Positions 43,435-54,956 of a DNA stretch of 64,000 nt are shown piece after piece. The DNA comes from Closterium sp. Naga37s-1 (lineage: Eukaryota > Streptophyta > Zygnematophyceae > Desmidiales > Closteriaceae), in contig CANJKZ010000267.1 of assembly GCA_947471745.1 (NCBI GenBank), forward strand, positions 2,497,001 to 2,561,000. Direction: 5' to 3'. Both the position numbers and the translations under genes were made by a program. The notes beneath the pieces were generated by a model, which saw nothing but the letters and a program-made list of their open reading frames with translations, ran no database searches and was not told the origin of the DNA. How positions within the stretch are numbered: position 1 is the stretch's first letter; each line of letters opens with the position of its first letter.

Positions 43435-45879
43435 CACCCCCATAGGCAAAGTGGGGGAGAGCAAGGGGTCACAAGACCAGTCAAGAAAAGCAAAGCAAGC
43501 TCAGGGTGGATCACAACGTCACCACACACACTGAGCACAAGCAAAGGGCCACAGAGCCAGTTCACATGCAGAGGTATATATGCAACAACAACAGCACAGT
43601 GATCTCTACCTAGCAGAGCAAGCATGCAGGTATATATATAGATCACAGTACAAGCAAAGTCTACAGCAAGTGAGGAAACGTGGGCACAAGGCCTAACAGA
43701 GTGCAGAAACGCTGATGATCACCAGACGGAAGCGCCTTGGTGAATATATCAGCAGTGTTGGCCCGAGTGGCCACGTGAGCAAGACGAAGCTGACCACGCT
43801 GCTGCAACTCTCGAGCAAGGAAGTAGCGCAGAGCGATGTGCTTCGTTCTGTGCTCCAGTCTGTGCTCCTGACACAAGGCAATGGCGGCCTTGTTGTCGAC
43901 GTACAGCATTGGAGGAGAACGAGGCGGCTCGCCCAAGTCGGTCAGCAGGTAGGTGAGCCAGCGTAACTCCTGTGCAGCCATGGCTGTGGCGTAGATCTCA
44001 ACCTCACAACTGGAGCCGAGAACAGAGGACGAGCGTGTAGACCGCCAAGAAACAGAGCCAGAGCCAAGGCTGAAGGTGTAACCCTGTGACGACCGCTGCG
44101 TAGCCTGGTCGTCAACCCAAAAGCGTCCGAGTGCCCAGTGAGGACAACGTCGCCCCGTCCTCCAAGCACGAGCCCCATGCCCGATGTACTGCACAAGTAG
44201 CGCAGTACCCTCTTAGCAGCATCCATGTGCACCTTTCGGTGTCGACCAGGAGCCACGTAGCGAGCCAGAAGGCCAAGAGGGTACGCAAGGTCAGGACGAG
44301 TGCAGGTCATCAGGTACATGAGGCAGCCCACTAGCTCTGGGTAAGGACCACTCGGCTCTACGGACTCGTCCGAAGGTGGAGCTGAGAGCGAGTGACCTGT
44401 AGCCAGAGGAGTGGCCTGTGCCGAGGACCAGGTGAAGCCGAAGCGCTGAAGGACCTGCTGCACCATGTGTGACTGAGTCAGTGTGATGGTGCGGCGTGCT
44501 CTGTCCCGGGTGATCTGCAAGCCAAGGTAGCTGCGCAGCTCACCCAGGTCTGTGCACGTGTGTCTCTTCTGCAGCTCCGACTTCACCAGGGCGAGAGCCT
44601 CAGTGTCAGCAGTGGCAAAGACCAAGTCGTCGACGTACACGAGGATGTAGAACGGCGGCAGCGAAGTGTCGGTGCGCAGAAACAGCGACGGGTCAGCAGT
44701 CGACGGAGCAAACCCAAGAGCCGCAAGTGTCGTCCTCAGTGTGTCGTGCCACTCACGTGGCGCCTGGCGGAGACCGTAGACCGGCCGCCGGAGGCTGGAG
44801 GGAACGACCCAGTGAAGCCAGGTGGGCGGCGCAGCCAGATCTCCTCGTGCAGGCTGCCCTGTAAGAAGGCTGTGCTGAAGTCAAGAGAGTGAAGCTCGTA
44901 GTCACGCTGAGCGGCAACGTGCAGCAGCACCCGAAGAGTGGTCATCTTCGGGGTGGGGGAGAAGGTCTGGAAGAAGTCTACTCCCTCTCGCTGACTGAAA
45001 CCTCGTGCAACGTAACGCGCCTTGAAGACAGGCGGAGAACCCGGCGGCCGCTTCACCCTGAAAATCCACATGCCACTGACGATGTTCGCCCCAGGTGGGG
45101 GAACCTCGTCGACGTAAGTGCCTGTGGACTTCCAGGATGCCATCTCTGCGTCCATGGCTGTCTGCCACTGAGAGGAGTACTCACCCGCTATCGCCTCAGC
45201 GTAAGAGCGCGGGGTCGGGAAGTCAGGAGCATCCGGGTCTCCCTCAGGGGCAAGCAGCATGGACACGAGATGAGGCGCAGCGGCTGCAAGACACTCAAGG
45301 TCCTCCTGCCTGTCCTCAAGGACGTCCGTGCCAAGAGCACACTCACCCCCGACGGACGGAGGACAGACAGACTCAGACTCAGCAACAAGACTAGCGGCGT
45401 AGTCTAGACGACAGGCAGCAGCAAAGTCAACAAGCTCAGCGACTAAGGCAGACGCAGCAGCAGACTCAAACGACGGGTCAGTGACAACAGTGGCTAGCAG
45501 ACACGTGACAGTAGGGTGCTCAGCACGAAACCGGTCAGACTCAGGGTCCGCAACGACAGGCAGAGAAGACGCAGGAGGAGACGGCAGAGGAACACGCTGC
45601 GGAGGAGAGGAAGGACGACGGACTACGAGGTCCGGCTGACGCGGACGAGGAACACGACGACCGGACCAACCAGAACGGACAGGCGAGACAGGACGCGACG
45701 CAGGCTCACGACGCTCAGTAAGACCCCCTGTCTGCTCAGTGTAAGGAGAAGGAGCACGCAGCGGTGAGCCAGGCTGTAACGGAAGACCAGTAGACGAAGG
45801 GAGACTAAGAACCTGGCGAAGCACAGAGTCAGGCGGTGGCTGAGACGACGGAGACGGTGGAGCGAAGAACAGGCGCGGC

Positions 45880-47010
45880 TGTGCAGTGACACCAGCACCA
45901 GCAGCTCCAGTACCCCCAGCAGCTCCAGCACCTCCAGCAGCTCCAGACTCCTCAGCGCCAGCTCCTCCAGGACCAGCTCCACCAACAGCAGCACCCCCAG
46001 AACCGGCACCTCCAGTCCCAGGGTCTCCAGCCCCAGTGTCTCCAGTAGCAGCACCCCCAGACCCAGGGTCTCCAGCAGTAGCACCCTCAGGCTCAGCACC
46101 TCCAGCCCCAGCAGCTCCAGTACCTCCAGTACGAGCACCTCCGGGACCAGCACCACTCCCAGCTCCAGTGACGTCAGCAGAAGTACCTCCAGCGGCAGAG
46201 CCCCGAGCTCCAGAAGCGCGACCCTGACGGCGACCGTACCAGTCGTGCAGCTGCTGTGAGGTGAGAGGCACCCGCGGACGAAGGCGGCTACTCCAAGGAG
46301 ACCGCGCAACAGCAGCTCCAGAACCTCCAGCGTTAGCACCCGCAGCAGCTCGAGAACCTCCAGCTCCAGCGCCACCAGCGCCAGCACCTCCAACAGCTCC
46401 AGAACCTCCAGCGCCAGCACCCGCAGCAGCTCCAGAACCTCCAGCTCCAGCGCCACCAGCAGTAGCACCCCCAGAGCCGGCACCTCCAGCTCCAGGGCCC
46501 CCAACCTCAGAGTCGACAGCAGCACCTCCAGGTCCAGCAGGACCTCCAGTCCCAGCAGCTCCAGTACCTCCAGTACGAGCACCTCCGGGACCAGCTGCTC
46601 CAGGAACTCCAGTAGAAACAACACCAGTAGCAGAGTCACCAGCTCCAGCGCCTCCAGCAGCAGGGCCCCTAGCTCCAGCAGCGCGACCCTGACGGCTAAC
46701 GTACCACTCACTCAGCTGCTGTGGGGAGAGAGGGAGACGACGACGAGAGTGCAGCGGCGAGGCACCAGCGGAGCGACTACGGAGACGGCCGCTCCAGGGA
46801 GACTGCTCACCAGACGCCTCAGCGCCCCCAGACTCAGTACCCCCAGGCTCAGCACCCCCAGGCTCCTCACGCCCAGGCTCCGCACCCCCAGGCTCAGCAC
46901 CCCCAGGCTCCGCACCCCCAGGCTCAGCACCCCCAGGCTCCGCACCCCCAGGCTCAGCACCCCCAGAAGCAGCACCCCGAGCAGGACCACCCCCAGCAGG
47001 ACCTGAGTCA
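45880..47010 (-). repeat. Low-complexity Gly/Ala/Glu/Pro tract within the copia element
   Basis: Short tandem units such as ggtgctggagctgctgg (GAGGAG, PGGAE) fill the part between integrase and reverse transcriptase. This linker is normally variable in copia elements; here it is expanded to over a kilobase. Confidence 0.85.
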
Positions 47011-50000
47011 CCAGTGACCTCAACTGGCGCAGACAAAGGAGGAGGGTCTACCTGAGACACACCTGAAGGAGCAGGACCGGGAGCGGGGAGGGGGTCTACC
47101 TGGGGAGCACCTGGAGCGAGGAAGAGCGGCGGGGGGGGGGAGAGGGGCAGTGCGGTAGGGGAAGAGACGGTAAAAGGGAACCGACTCGTCGAACGTGACG
47201 TCCTGAGAGGGGAAGACATGGCGCGAGGTGGGGTGGTAAAACTGCCAACCAGGCGCGTCAGGAACAAAGCCAAGGAAGACACAGGGAACAGCGCGGGCGG
47301 AGAGCTTGTCCGCGGTGGTATCGCGGACAAAGGCACGAGAACCCCAGACCCGGAACACCGACGCATCGCCAACCTCCCCCGTCCACAGCAGTGTGGGCGA
47401 GGTCTCCGGCAAGGAGACACGGGGCCAGAGGTTGAGCTGATGCGCGGCGTAGCGGACCGCAAACGGCCACAGAAAATGGGGGGCAGCCGCATGGACCATG
47501 GAGGTACGAGCGACCTCCATGACCAAGCCAATGCGGCGCTCAGCAACCCCATTCTGCTGCGGAGAGGCCGGAAGCGTGAAAGTCTGGCGAATGCCCTCCC
47601 CACGACAAAAGCTCTGCAGAAGGTCGGAGGAAAACTCCCCACCTCTGTCAGAGTGCAGACGCAGGACGGGAAACTCCGTCCCGAACCGCTCGCGGAGCTG
47701 GAGACGAACAGCGCGGATCCAAGGGATCAAAACATCAGGGACCTCACCCTTGGTGCGCAAGGGGAAGACCGTGGTGTAACGCGAGTAGTCGTCAACAACC
47801 AGCAGGAAGTACCGCTCGCGGTCCTGCCCACGGACGCGGGCTGGGCCCCACACGTCCATGTGCAGGGTCTGCAGGGGAGCACTCGTCGGGGGAAACGAGG
47901 AGGAGTGAGGAGGGGCGCGCTGCCGCCCCTCGACACAGGGAAGACAGGGAGGAGCAGGCGAGGGTGGTAGAGGAGGCAGAGTCTCTGGAAGTCCAGAGAC
48001 AAGGAAACGGCGGTGCATGCTACGAAGGCGCTGCACCGAGGGGTGACCAAGGCGGTGGTGCCAAAGGAGGGTCTGATGCGACAAAGCGCGACACGAGCAG
48101 GGGGCCGCTAGCTGACCTGACACAGACACAGACGCAGCGACCTGAGGGGACACAGTAGTCAGTGTGTACAGACTCGAGCCAGGCGCACGGGTAAACGTGG
48201 CCAGGTGCCGGCCCGTCCGGGAGCACGTACAGTGGGTCACGCGCTGACCTCCAGGAGTGAACTGGTCAACCCACTGGTCCTGGAGGTCAGCACCACTCAC
48301 CAAGTTCGTTGAGAATGAGGGGAGGTGAAGACCTAACAGGGAGCCAGACGGGACCGCCGGACACGGCAGGACCGTGGAGGAGTGCGCAAGGACTGGACCC
48401 CCAGAGGGGTCTGCCAGGGAGACTGCAACCGGCCGACGGAGCGGCGTGAGGGTGGTGCTGTCGCGAAAGAAGGAGCGAGAAGCACCTGAGTCAAGTGTGA
48501 AGGTGTACAAGGCCTCAGCAGTCGCAGTATCAGAGAGAGCAGACTCACCAACACCTGGAGCAGAAGCCTCACCAGCACCTAGAGCAGGAGACGCACTAGC
48601 ACCTAGAGCAGCAGCCTCTATACCTGGGTCAGGCGGTACGCACAGGTAACAGGAACGGTCAGCACTAGTAGGCAATGCATACATGGCAGTGAGAATAGCA
48701 TCATAGTCAAGAGCAAAGATATCTACCCTCTGCCCAAGCAGCTCCAGCCAGGTGGGGAGCTCAGCCTCGTCGCCAAACTCGGTACGCCAGGCGTCGCTCA
48801 GACGGGCGAAGCAGCGGGACTGTGTGTGACCAAGTGTCCCGCTAGCCTGACCAGCCCGATCACCTGTGCGAATGACGTACGGGCAGCGAACGGTACTCCG
48901 AGACCCTCTACTCTGAGCGTACCACTCGTGAAGCTGCTGGGACGTAAGTGTCTCGCGTGGACGCCGCTGCAGCTGCAGTTGGCCACTGCTAGACGCTCCC
49001 AACTGACCAGCTCCAGGGCGACAGCTACGACGGCTACCGCCACAACCCCAACTAGCGTACCACTCACGAAGCTGCTGGGGCGGGAGAGACTCGCGTGGAC
49101 GTCGCTGGAGCTGCATCTGGCCACCGCCAGTAGCAGCAGTAGCAGAAGTGGCAGCAGTAGCAGAAGTGGCAGCAGTAGCAGAAGCGGCAGCAGTAGCAGC
49201 AGCAGCAGCCTAGCAGCAGTAACAGTGCGGGCAGGGCAGGTGCGGCAGGTAGGCAGTCAGGCAGGCAGGCAGGCAGGCAGGCAGGTAGGCAGGCAGACAG
49301 GCAGGCAGAGGACGCGGCAGCGCGCGAACAAGGTAGGTGCTCACCAGTGGCGGGAAGGGCAGGCGCTCGCTGGGCAAGCAGGGCCGGCGCTCGGCGGGCG
49401 GCGGTAGAGCAGGTCTACGACAGCTGCTGCAGGGCGGGGCCGTGAGGACTGCTGCAGGTCGGGGCCGCGAGGACTGCTGCAGGGTGGGGTCGTGACAGCA
49501 GCAGGAGGCTCCGCGGCAGCTTCTGCAGGGCGGGGCCACGACCGTGGCAGGGCGCTCCGCGGCAGCTGCTGCAGAAGAGACGGCGGCAGTCAGGCAGGGG
49601 CGGCGTCCAAAGGGGGGGCGCGTCGAACAGGGGCAGCCGCGGCGCGCGGGGCTGCAGCGGGCTACGCGAGCTGCGGGCGAGGAGCGCGAATCCGCAGCGG
49701 GCTGCGCGAGGACGGCAGCCGCGGCGCGCGGGGCTGCAGCGCGACGCGCGGGCAGCGGTCGCGACGCGCGGGGCTGCAGCGCGACTCGCGGGCAGCGGAC
49801 GCGACGCGCGGGGCCGCAGCAAGCCGCGCGGGCTGCGGACGCGGCGCGCGGAGCAGCAGCGAGCCGCGCGCGGGCTGCCGAGGCGCGACTCGGGCAGCGT
49901 GGGCGACGCGCGGGGCAAAAATCGAGCCGCACGCAGGAATCAGGTCTGCGCGCTCTAAGCAGCAGCAGACCGCGCAGTCAGCAGACAGTAGGCAGCAGGC

Positions 50001-50115
50001 AGACGGCGCGCGCAGCGCAGCACGTCACAGGCACAGTCACAGTCACAGTCGTGGGGTAGCGGTAGGTGGGCCCGAAAAAAAAAAACGGTCCTACGGACCT
50101 ACTGCTCTGAAACCA

Positions 50116-50249
50116 TGTCAGAATCTAGAGATAGGAATGAATGAACTATGAAAGAGTTGGGTACAAGTATGAAACCCTAAAAGGGGCTGTACCCCATATT
50201 GGCTACCCCACTACAGCCTACACATATATAGCATGCATATACTTTGACA
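50116..50249 (-). repeat. 5' LTR of the copia element
   Basis: Same 134-bp sequence as 43301-43434. The element reads leftward, so this is its 5' LTR. Confidence 0.95.
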
Positions 50250-51045
50250 GAAAGAAGGAGGCGTACTTGCATACCAGGGGACCTGCAGGGTGCGGTGCGT
50301 GTAGATGTTGGTGAAGGAGCGCTCGAACTCGTCATCGTTCACGTCTGTCAGCCCCTCGTCGTAGAAGTTGTCCCCCACCGACACCACGAACTGCGGAACC
50401 ATTTGCTGCCCCACTGCACCCATCTGCACCGCACAGGCGTACAAGAAATTTCGCGTTGCAAGGAAGGGGTGTGTGGATGGCGTGTGTGGTCACAGCGAGA
50501 GGGACGATGAGGCAGCGTGTGCGTCGCACCTGGTGTGCGATGAGCGATTGGTTGAACGTGCCGTTGCGACCCCAGTCGCCGAACGCGAAGAAACGAACAG
50601 CCGCGCTGCTGCTGCTGCTGCTGCTTTCGGCGGCATCATCAGCGCGTGTCACAAGGCCAGCTCGGCGCGGCTCGAGGAGGCAGAGCGCGGTGAGCAGCGC
50701 GACGCACCCGACGACAGCGGCGATCCTTGCAGCTGTAGCGATGCGACGTGCACCCGGGGAATGCGGCGTTGAAGGGCCCCCATCGCCGGATGACACGTGT
50801 CTTGCGGAAGCAGGAACCTGAGGAGAGCGACGGTGATGGCAAAGAGGTGAATAGGATGGAATGCAGCGGATAGGGAGGAATGCGGAAGCATAGCAGCGCA
50901 AGAAGCCAGATTTATGAGCTGTAACGCGGGGAGTCCCCGCACATCACCGTGCATTCCCCTTCGCGCTGCGCCTTACCTCGCGCGGCAGCAGCGGCGTGGT
51001 GACGTGGACCATCACATCGCTCGCCGCCTCCGCTCCTCCCGCCAT

Positions 51046-54000
51046 GCTTGGCGCTGCGAACTTCTGTCGCGCGTGGGTCGGTCACTGTCAATGTCGTTGG
51101 CAACTACGCGACGCTGCTCGCGAGCGAAAGGCGAGTGAATTCGCAATGTTGTTTTGAGAATGGCGTGGAGCAGCGAGGAGATATGGAGGATGGCGGGTGG
51201 CCCGTCGGGTGGAGGTGGTCGGTGGGTGCACGCGCTGGGGCCTGGGCCGTGCTGCCTTGGCCTCGTGGGAACTGTTAAGAATTGAGATAAGGACAAAAGA
51301 TTATGATTGCACACTGGAATAAGACAAGAGTGAACATTGGAACTGTAGCATGTGTGGATGAGCTTGATAGAAGAGAAGATGATGCTTAGAGCTTGTGACT
51401 ATAAAGAGAAACTTGTGTGAGATAGAATGCTTGATGAGATAAGAACTTAAAACAGAAGGAGAGTGTGAGCTTGTTGAGACAATAAGTGATGTGATAAACA
51501 CTTACTTGAGTGAATCTTACTAGGGATAGTTGAAGAAGTGACTTGTGAGAAGAGCTTGAACTTGTACGCTTTACTTGGGAGTAACTTCAAGCCTTGGGTA
51601 GGATGATGGTCCTTCCTTTAGCTTGTAGCTTGGAGCTTCCTTATACTCTAGTAGAGTATGAGGTAAGCGACTCTTCACTTGATAACTACTTTGTAGACTA
51701 GGTAGAAGGGAACTTTATGAGCATAAACTTATATTAAGAAGGTATAGTACAAGCCTTATAGATCCATGAGGGATACATAGGCATGCATAGAAAGAGTGAC
51801 CATCAATGGTAGCCTTGGAAGAGAGTTGCAAGAGAGTATCAACTTTTTTGGAGACATTGAACTTGGTTGCTAGTAAGGAGCCTTTGTAGTAGAAGAGGAG
51901 CTTGAAGGAGAAGCTTGGGAAGGAGCTTGATGAAGAAGCTTGGAATGCATTGTTGTCATTGAAGAACCTTCTTGAGAAGTTGTAGAGATGCTTGATGTAG
52001 ATGAATAGTATTGGAGCATGTGGTGGTGGTTGAGCACTTGGTGAGTTGGAGTTGTAGGCCTTGTTGAGTTGGATGAGAGCTTGGATGACTTGGGAAGGAA
52101 TGAGTGGAGGGGATAGGTGAGCTTTGATGTCTTGGAGAAGGAGGTGAGGGAGAAATCATGAGGTCCTTAGTGTTAAGTTGTGTTATATACCCTGCTTGAT
52201 GTGTGTTCTAGTGTAGTTACAGTAACATCCTAGTGCTGGTGGTATACCTTGCGTACACATTGCTATATCATGTACCCATCTCTCTTAGTCAACCCACCTT
52301 TTGGCCAATTCCCTCCCGCTCGTGCCTCTCGTAACTCTCGCTATGGCTAAACCTAATCTCCTAAGTTCTTAGCTACGTTTGACATGGTTTCAGAGCTGGT
52401 TCCATCCTGGAACCTTCCTGCTTTTGTCAGGGAAATGGACCCGCCTCGCGTGCAGCCCGTTTTACCCCGCGCGCAGCCCGTTTTTCCCGCGCGCAGCCCG
52501 TTTTTCCCGCGTGCAGCCCGTTTTCCCCGCGTGCGCTCCGTGCGCCCTGCCCGTCCGTCGCGCCCCCGCTGCGCCCTGCCCGTCCGTCGCGCCACGTGCG
52601 CCCTCCCCGTCCGTCGCGCCCCCGCTGCGCCCTGTCCGTCGCACGCACCCCGTGCGCCCTGCCCGTCCGTCGCGCCCCCGCTCCGCCCTGCCCGTCCGTC
52701 GCGGCCCCCCCCTGCGCCCTGCCCGTCCGTCGCGCAGCCCGCCCAACGCCTCGCCAGGCGCCAGCGCAGACGTCCGCGACGTGCGCCAGCCCGGACGCCA
52801 GCGCCAGCGCGGACGCCGCGTGCGACCAGCGACCAGCGCCAGCGCGTGCGCCAGCGCCTGCGCCAACGCCTGCGCCTGCGCCAGCCGCGAAGCGCCAGCG
52901 CCAGCAGCTCCGTACGCCGCCCCCCCCTTCCCTTCCGCGGCTTCTGCCGTGGAGGGGGGGGGGGGGGGGTGATGTGGGGGTGGCGGGGGTGACCAGCCAG
53001 CACCGGCGTCCCTCACATCTCTCTTCCTGCAGGGCTTGTCACCGTGATGAGAGGGTGGCGGGTATGTGAAGGTGAAAGGAGGGTGAGGGTGAGAATTGAC
53101 AGGACGGCAGATTCAGGGGGTGAGGTTAAAGGGGGGTGGTTGAGTTGAGTGCTGAAGGTTATTAAGAGGGAACGCAGGCATGAGTTGGTACACTCATGCA
53201 TGGCCCCCCACCTTCTCTCCTTTTCCCTCACTCCTCCCCCCCCCCTTTGTAAAAGGGGGTTCGTAAGCGGGGACGTCGCGGCCTCCCGTTCCTTCCCGTC
53301 TCGCCGCGGCCACCCCCCACCTCCTCTCCTCATCCCTCTCTCTCCTACCTTCCCCTCAGTTCTCCTCTTGCCTCCTCCTCCTTCATTGCCTCTCTACCCT
53401 CTTCCGCTGCGCCACGTGTACCTGTACTAGTTCTCATGGCAAGCAGGTTAAGGGGGTGTGTTAAGTTGTGTTATATACCCTGCTTGATGTGTGTTCTAGT
53501 GTAGCTACAGTAACATCCTAGTGCTGGTAGTATACCTTGCGTACACATTGCTATATCATGTACCCATCTCTCTTAGTCAACCCCCCTTTTGGCCGATTCC
53601 CTCCCGCTCGTGCCTCTCGTAACTCTCGCTATGGCTAAACCTAATCTCCTAAGTTCTTAGCTACGTTTGACACTTAGGATTGAGGTGGCATCATTGGTGA
53701 GTTGGAAGAGGAAGGAAGGAAATACCAAATAAGAGGCATGTGGAGGTTGATGACTAGGAATTGGAAGCATGTGCTTGAAGGCACATGGAAGGAGGAATAT
53801 TGGAGGAGGTAGATGAGTTGGATAATATTTGGTGAGTAAAGAAAGAAAGCACATGGAAAATCATGAGGAGTCATGTGCCTTATGGTGGGACTTGGAGGTG
53901 AATAGGAGAAGCTGTTGGGAATTTGGTTGAGTTGGATTAGGAAGGGCTATGGTGGTTGAAGATAGTTAAGGAGGAGTTGGTGGGCTTAGCTTGGAAAAGA

Positions 54001-54956
54001 TGACTTGGAAAAGGAAAGTCTTGGTGGTTGGGTAATTTGAATGGGTTTGGAGGAGTTGGGTAACTTTGGGAAGGTGGAAGGAAAGTTACGAGAGTGTTTT
54101 GAGGGGAAGGGGTTGGAGTGCCAAAGTGGGTAGCACGTGATGCGTGTGCTATTCACAACAGGAACAACCAGGAGAGCAAAACTGGCTCGGGAACTGGGCT
54201 GCCATGGGAACTGGTTTGCCCTGGGAACTGGTTTGCCCTGGGAATTGGTTTGCCTTGGGAACTGGTTTGCCTTGGGAACATGTCTGCCTGGCCACTACAG
54301 ACCCAAGGGAATATACCTTCGTTAACTACACTCCACGAGCCCATTGTGCAATAGAATTTGACACATAAGAGAAATCGTCCGTCAGCAATTTACACCGATT
54401 TAATACGGAGTGTGCACTCAGATTGCATTCAGCATTCTGGGCCCGCGAACCTAGTAACGAGGAAGTGCCGTTTCGTCTTCTAACGGCCATCTGTTACGCC
54501 TGGAATGGCCGCAAGAAGCCAGAACGGGACGTTTCGTCTCCTCGCTTTCCCCAACGACCTCCGCCGCGCTTTCCACGAGCGGATGCAAGAAGCATTTGGG
54601 GGAGTTGTCCGCAAGAAGCCAGAACGGGACGTTTCGTCTCCTCGCTTTCCCCAGGCACGATGCAGTTGTCCTCGGGCGCTTGGCGCTCCATTCAAGTTGC
54701 GCGCAACGACTCGAGACTCTGCTGATTCCAGCAGGAGATGGCTAACCGCCGCAGCTCTGTGGGATACCTCCGATTGCGAAGCACACGCGCCTGAACCTCT
54801 CAGGTGACCGAAAGCAGCAAATAACCACCCGTCACGCACATCCATCCGCACTACTACTAGCTGCAGTATCGCTCACACGTTTTTAGAAGCGTTCAGACGT
54901 GTTTCAGACACTTGAGCGTGAGAGCTGCTATTTCTAACCTCCGCGCACCACCCGCA
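51046..54956. other. Divergent intergenic region with an AT-richer island
   Basis: Between the phosphatase and MYB starts. From about 51273 to 54363 the base content drops in GC, the plus strand is purine-rich (many gcttgga, gagaag), and no long frames exist. A TRIM-like LTR element is nested at 52171-53672. A 17-bp repeat (gggaactggtttgccct) lies at about 54195-54275, and a 46-bp direct repeat (starting ggccgcaagaagccagaacg) at about 54507 and 54608. Confidence 0.65.
52171..53672. mobile_element. TRIM-like non-autonomous LTR retrotransposon
   Basis: Two 214-bp LTRs (52171-52384 and 53459-53672), each TGTTAAGTTG to TTTGACA, flank a 1,074-bp interior without polymerase genes. Target duplication cttag lies at 52166-52170 and 53673-53677. 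The primer-binding site starts tggtttcagagc, as in the copia element here. The interior is a GC-rich array of units around gccctgcccgtccgtcgcgc plus G- and C-runs. The LTRs differ at about 4 of 214 positions, so the insertion is of similar age to the copia element. Confidence 0.92.

Larger units (their letters stand above)
43301..50249 (-). mobile_element. Ty1/copia LTR retrotransposon, both LTRs present, coding region decayed
   Basis: A 6,949-bp element bounded by 134-bp LTRs and a 5-bp target duplication gaaag (43296-43300 and 50250-50254). The primer-binding site next to the 5' LTR starts tggtttcagagc, like an initiator-Met tRNA site. A purine-rich tract abuts the 3' LTR. Parts run in copia order on the minus strand: gag region about 48.7-49.9 kb, protease (DSGASRSFF) near 48.5 kb, integrase about 47.5-48.1 kb, reverse transcriptase about 44.6-45.2 kb, RNase H about 43.7-44.1 kb. 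The coding region is spread over several frames, so it carries at least two or three breaks. The LTRs differ at about 3 of 134 positions, so the insertion is fairly young. Confidence 0.95.
42518..51045 (-). pseudogene. Purple acid phosphatase (small ACP5/PAP3-8-17 type), broken, with a copia element inside
   Basis: Metallophosphoesterase of the small, usually secreted plant PAP group. Exons 51045-50977, 50817-50530 and 50423 to about 50275 read a signal-anchor (AARIAAVVGCVALLTALCLL), then FFAFGDWG, then VVSVGDNFYDEGLTDVNDDEFERSFTNIY and PWYA. After the 6.95-kb insertion, 43031-42936 reads VLGNHDYYGSG and directly, in another frame, YLNGHDHNMQHV. The last exon, 42706-42518, reads HYFTVGGGSKAW to YSTTLKK. 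Metal-ligand blocks GDWG, GDNFYD, GNHDY and GHDH are present, but the central part with the GHH ligand is missing. The internal loss with frame change points to a pseudogene; an assembly gap is the alternative. The copia element lies in the intron before GNHDY. Confidence 0.82.

Noticed and set aside
51273-54363. A long solo LTR with the TRIM-like element nested in it
   Set aside because: Edges look LTR-like, but no target duplication was found (ggaac against cataa).
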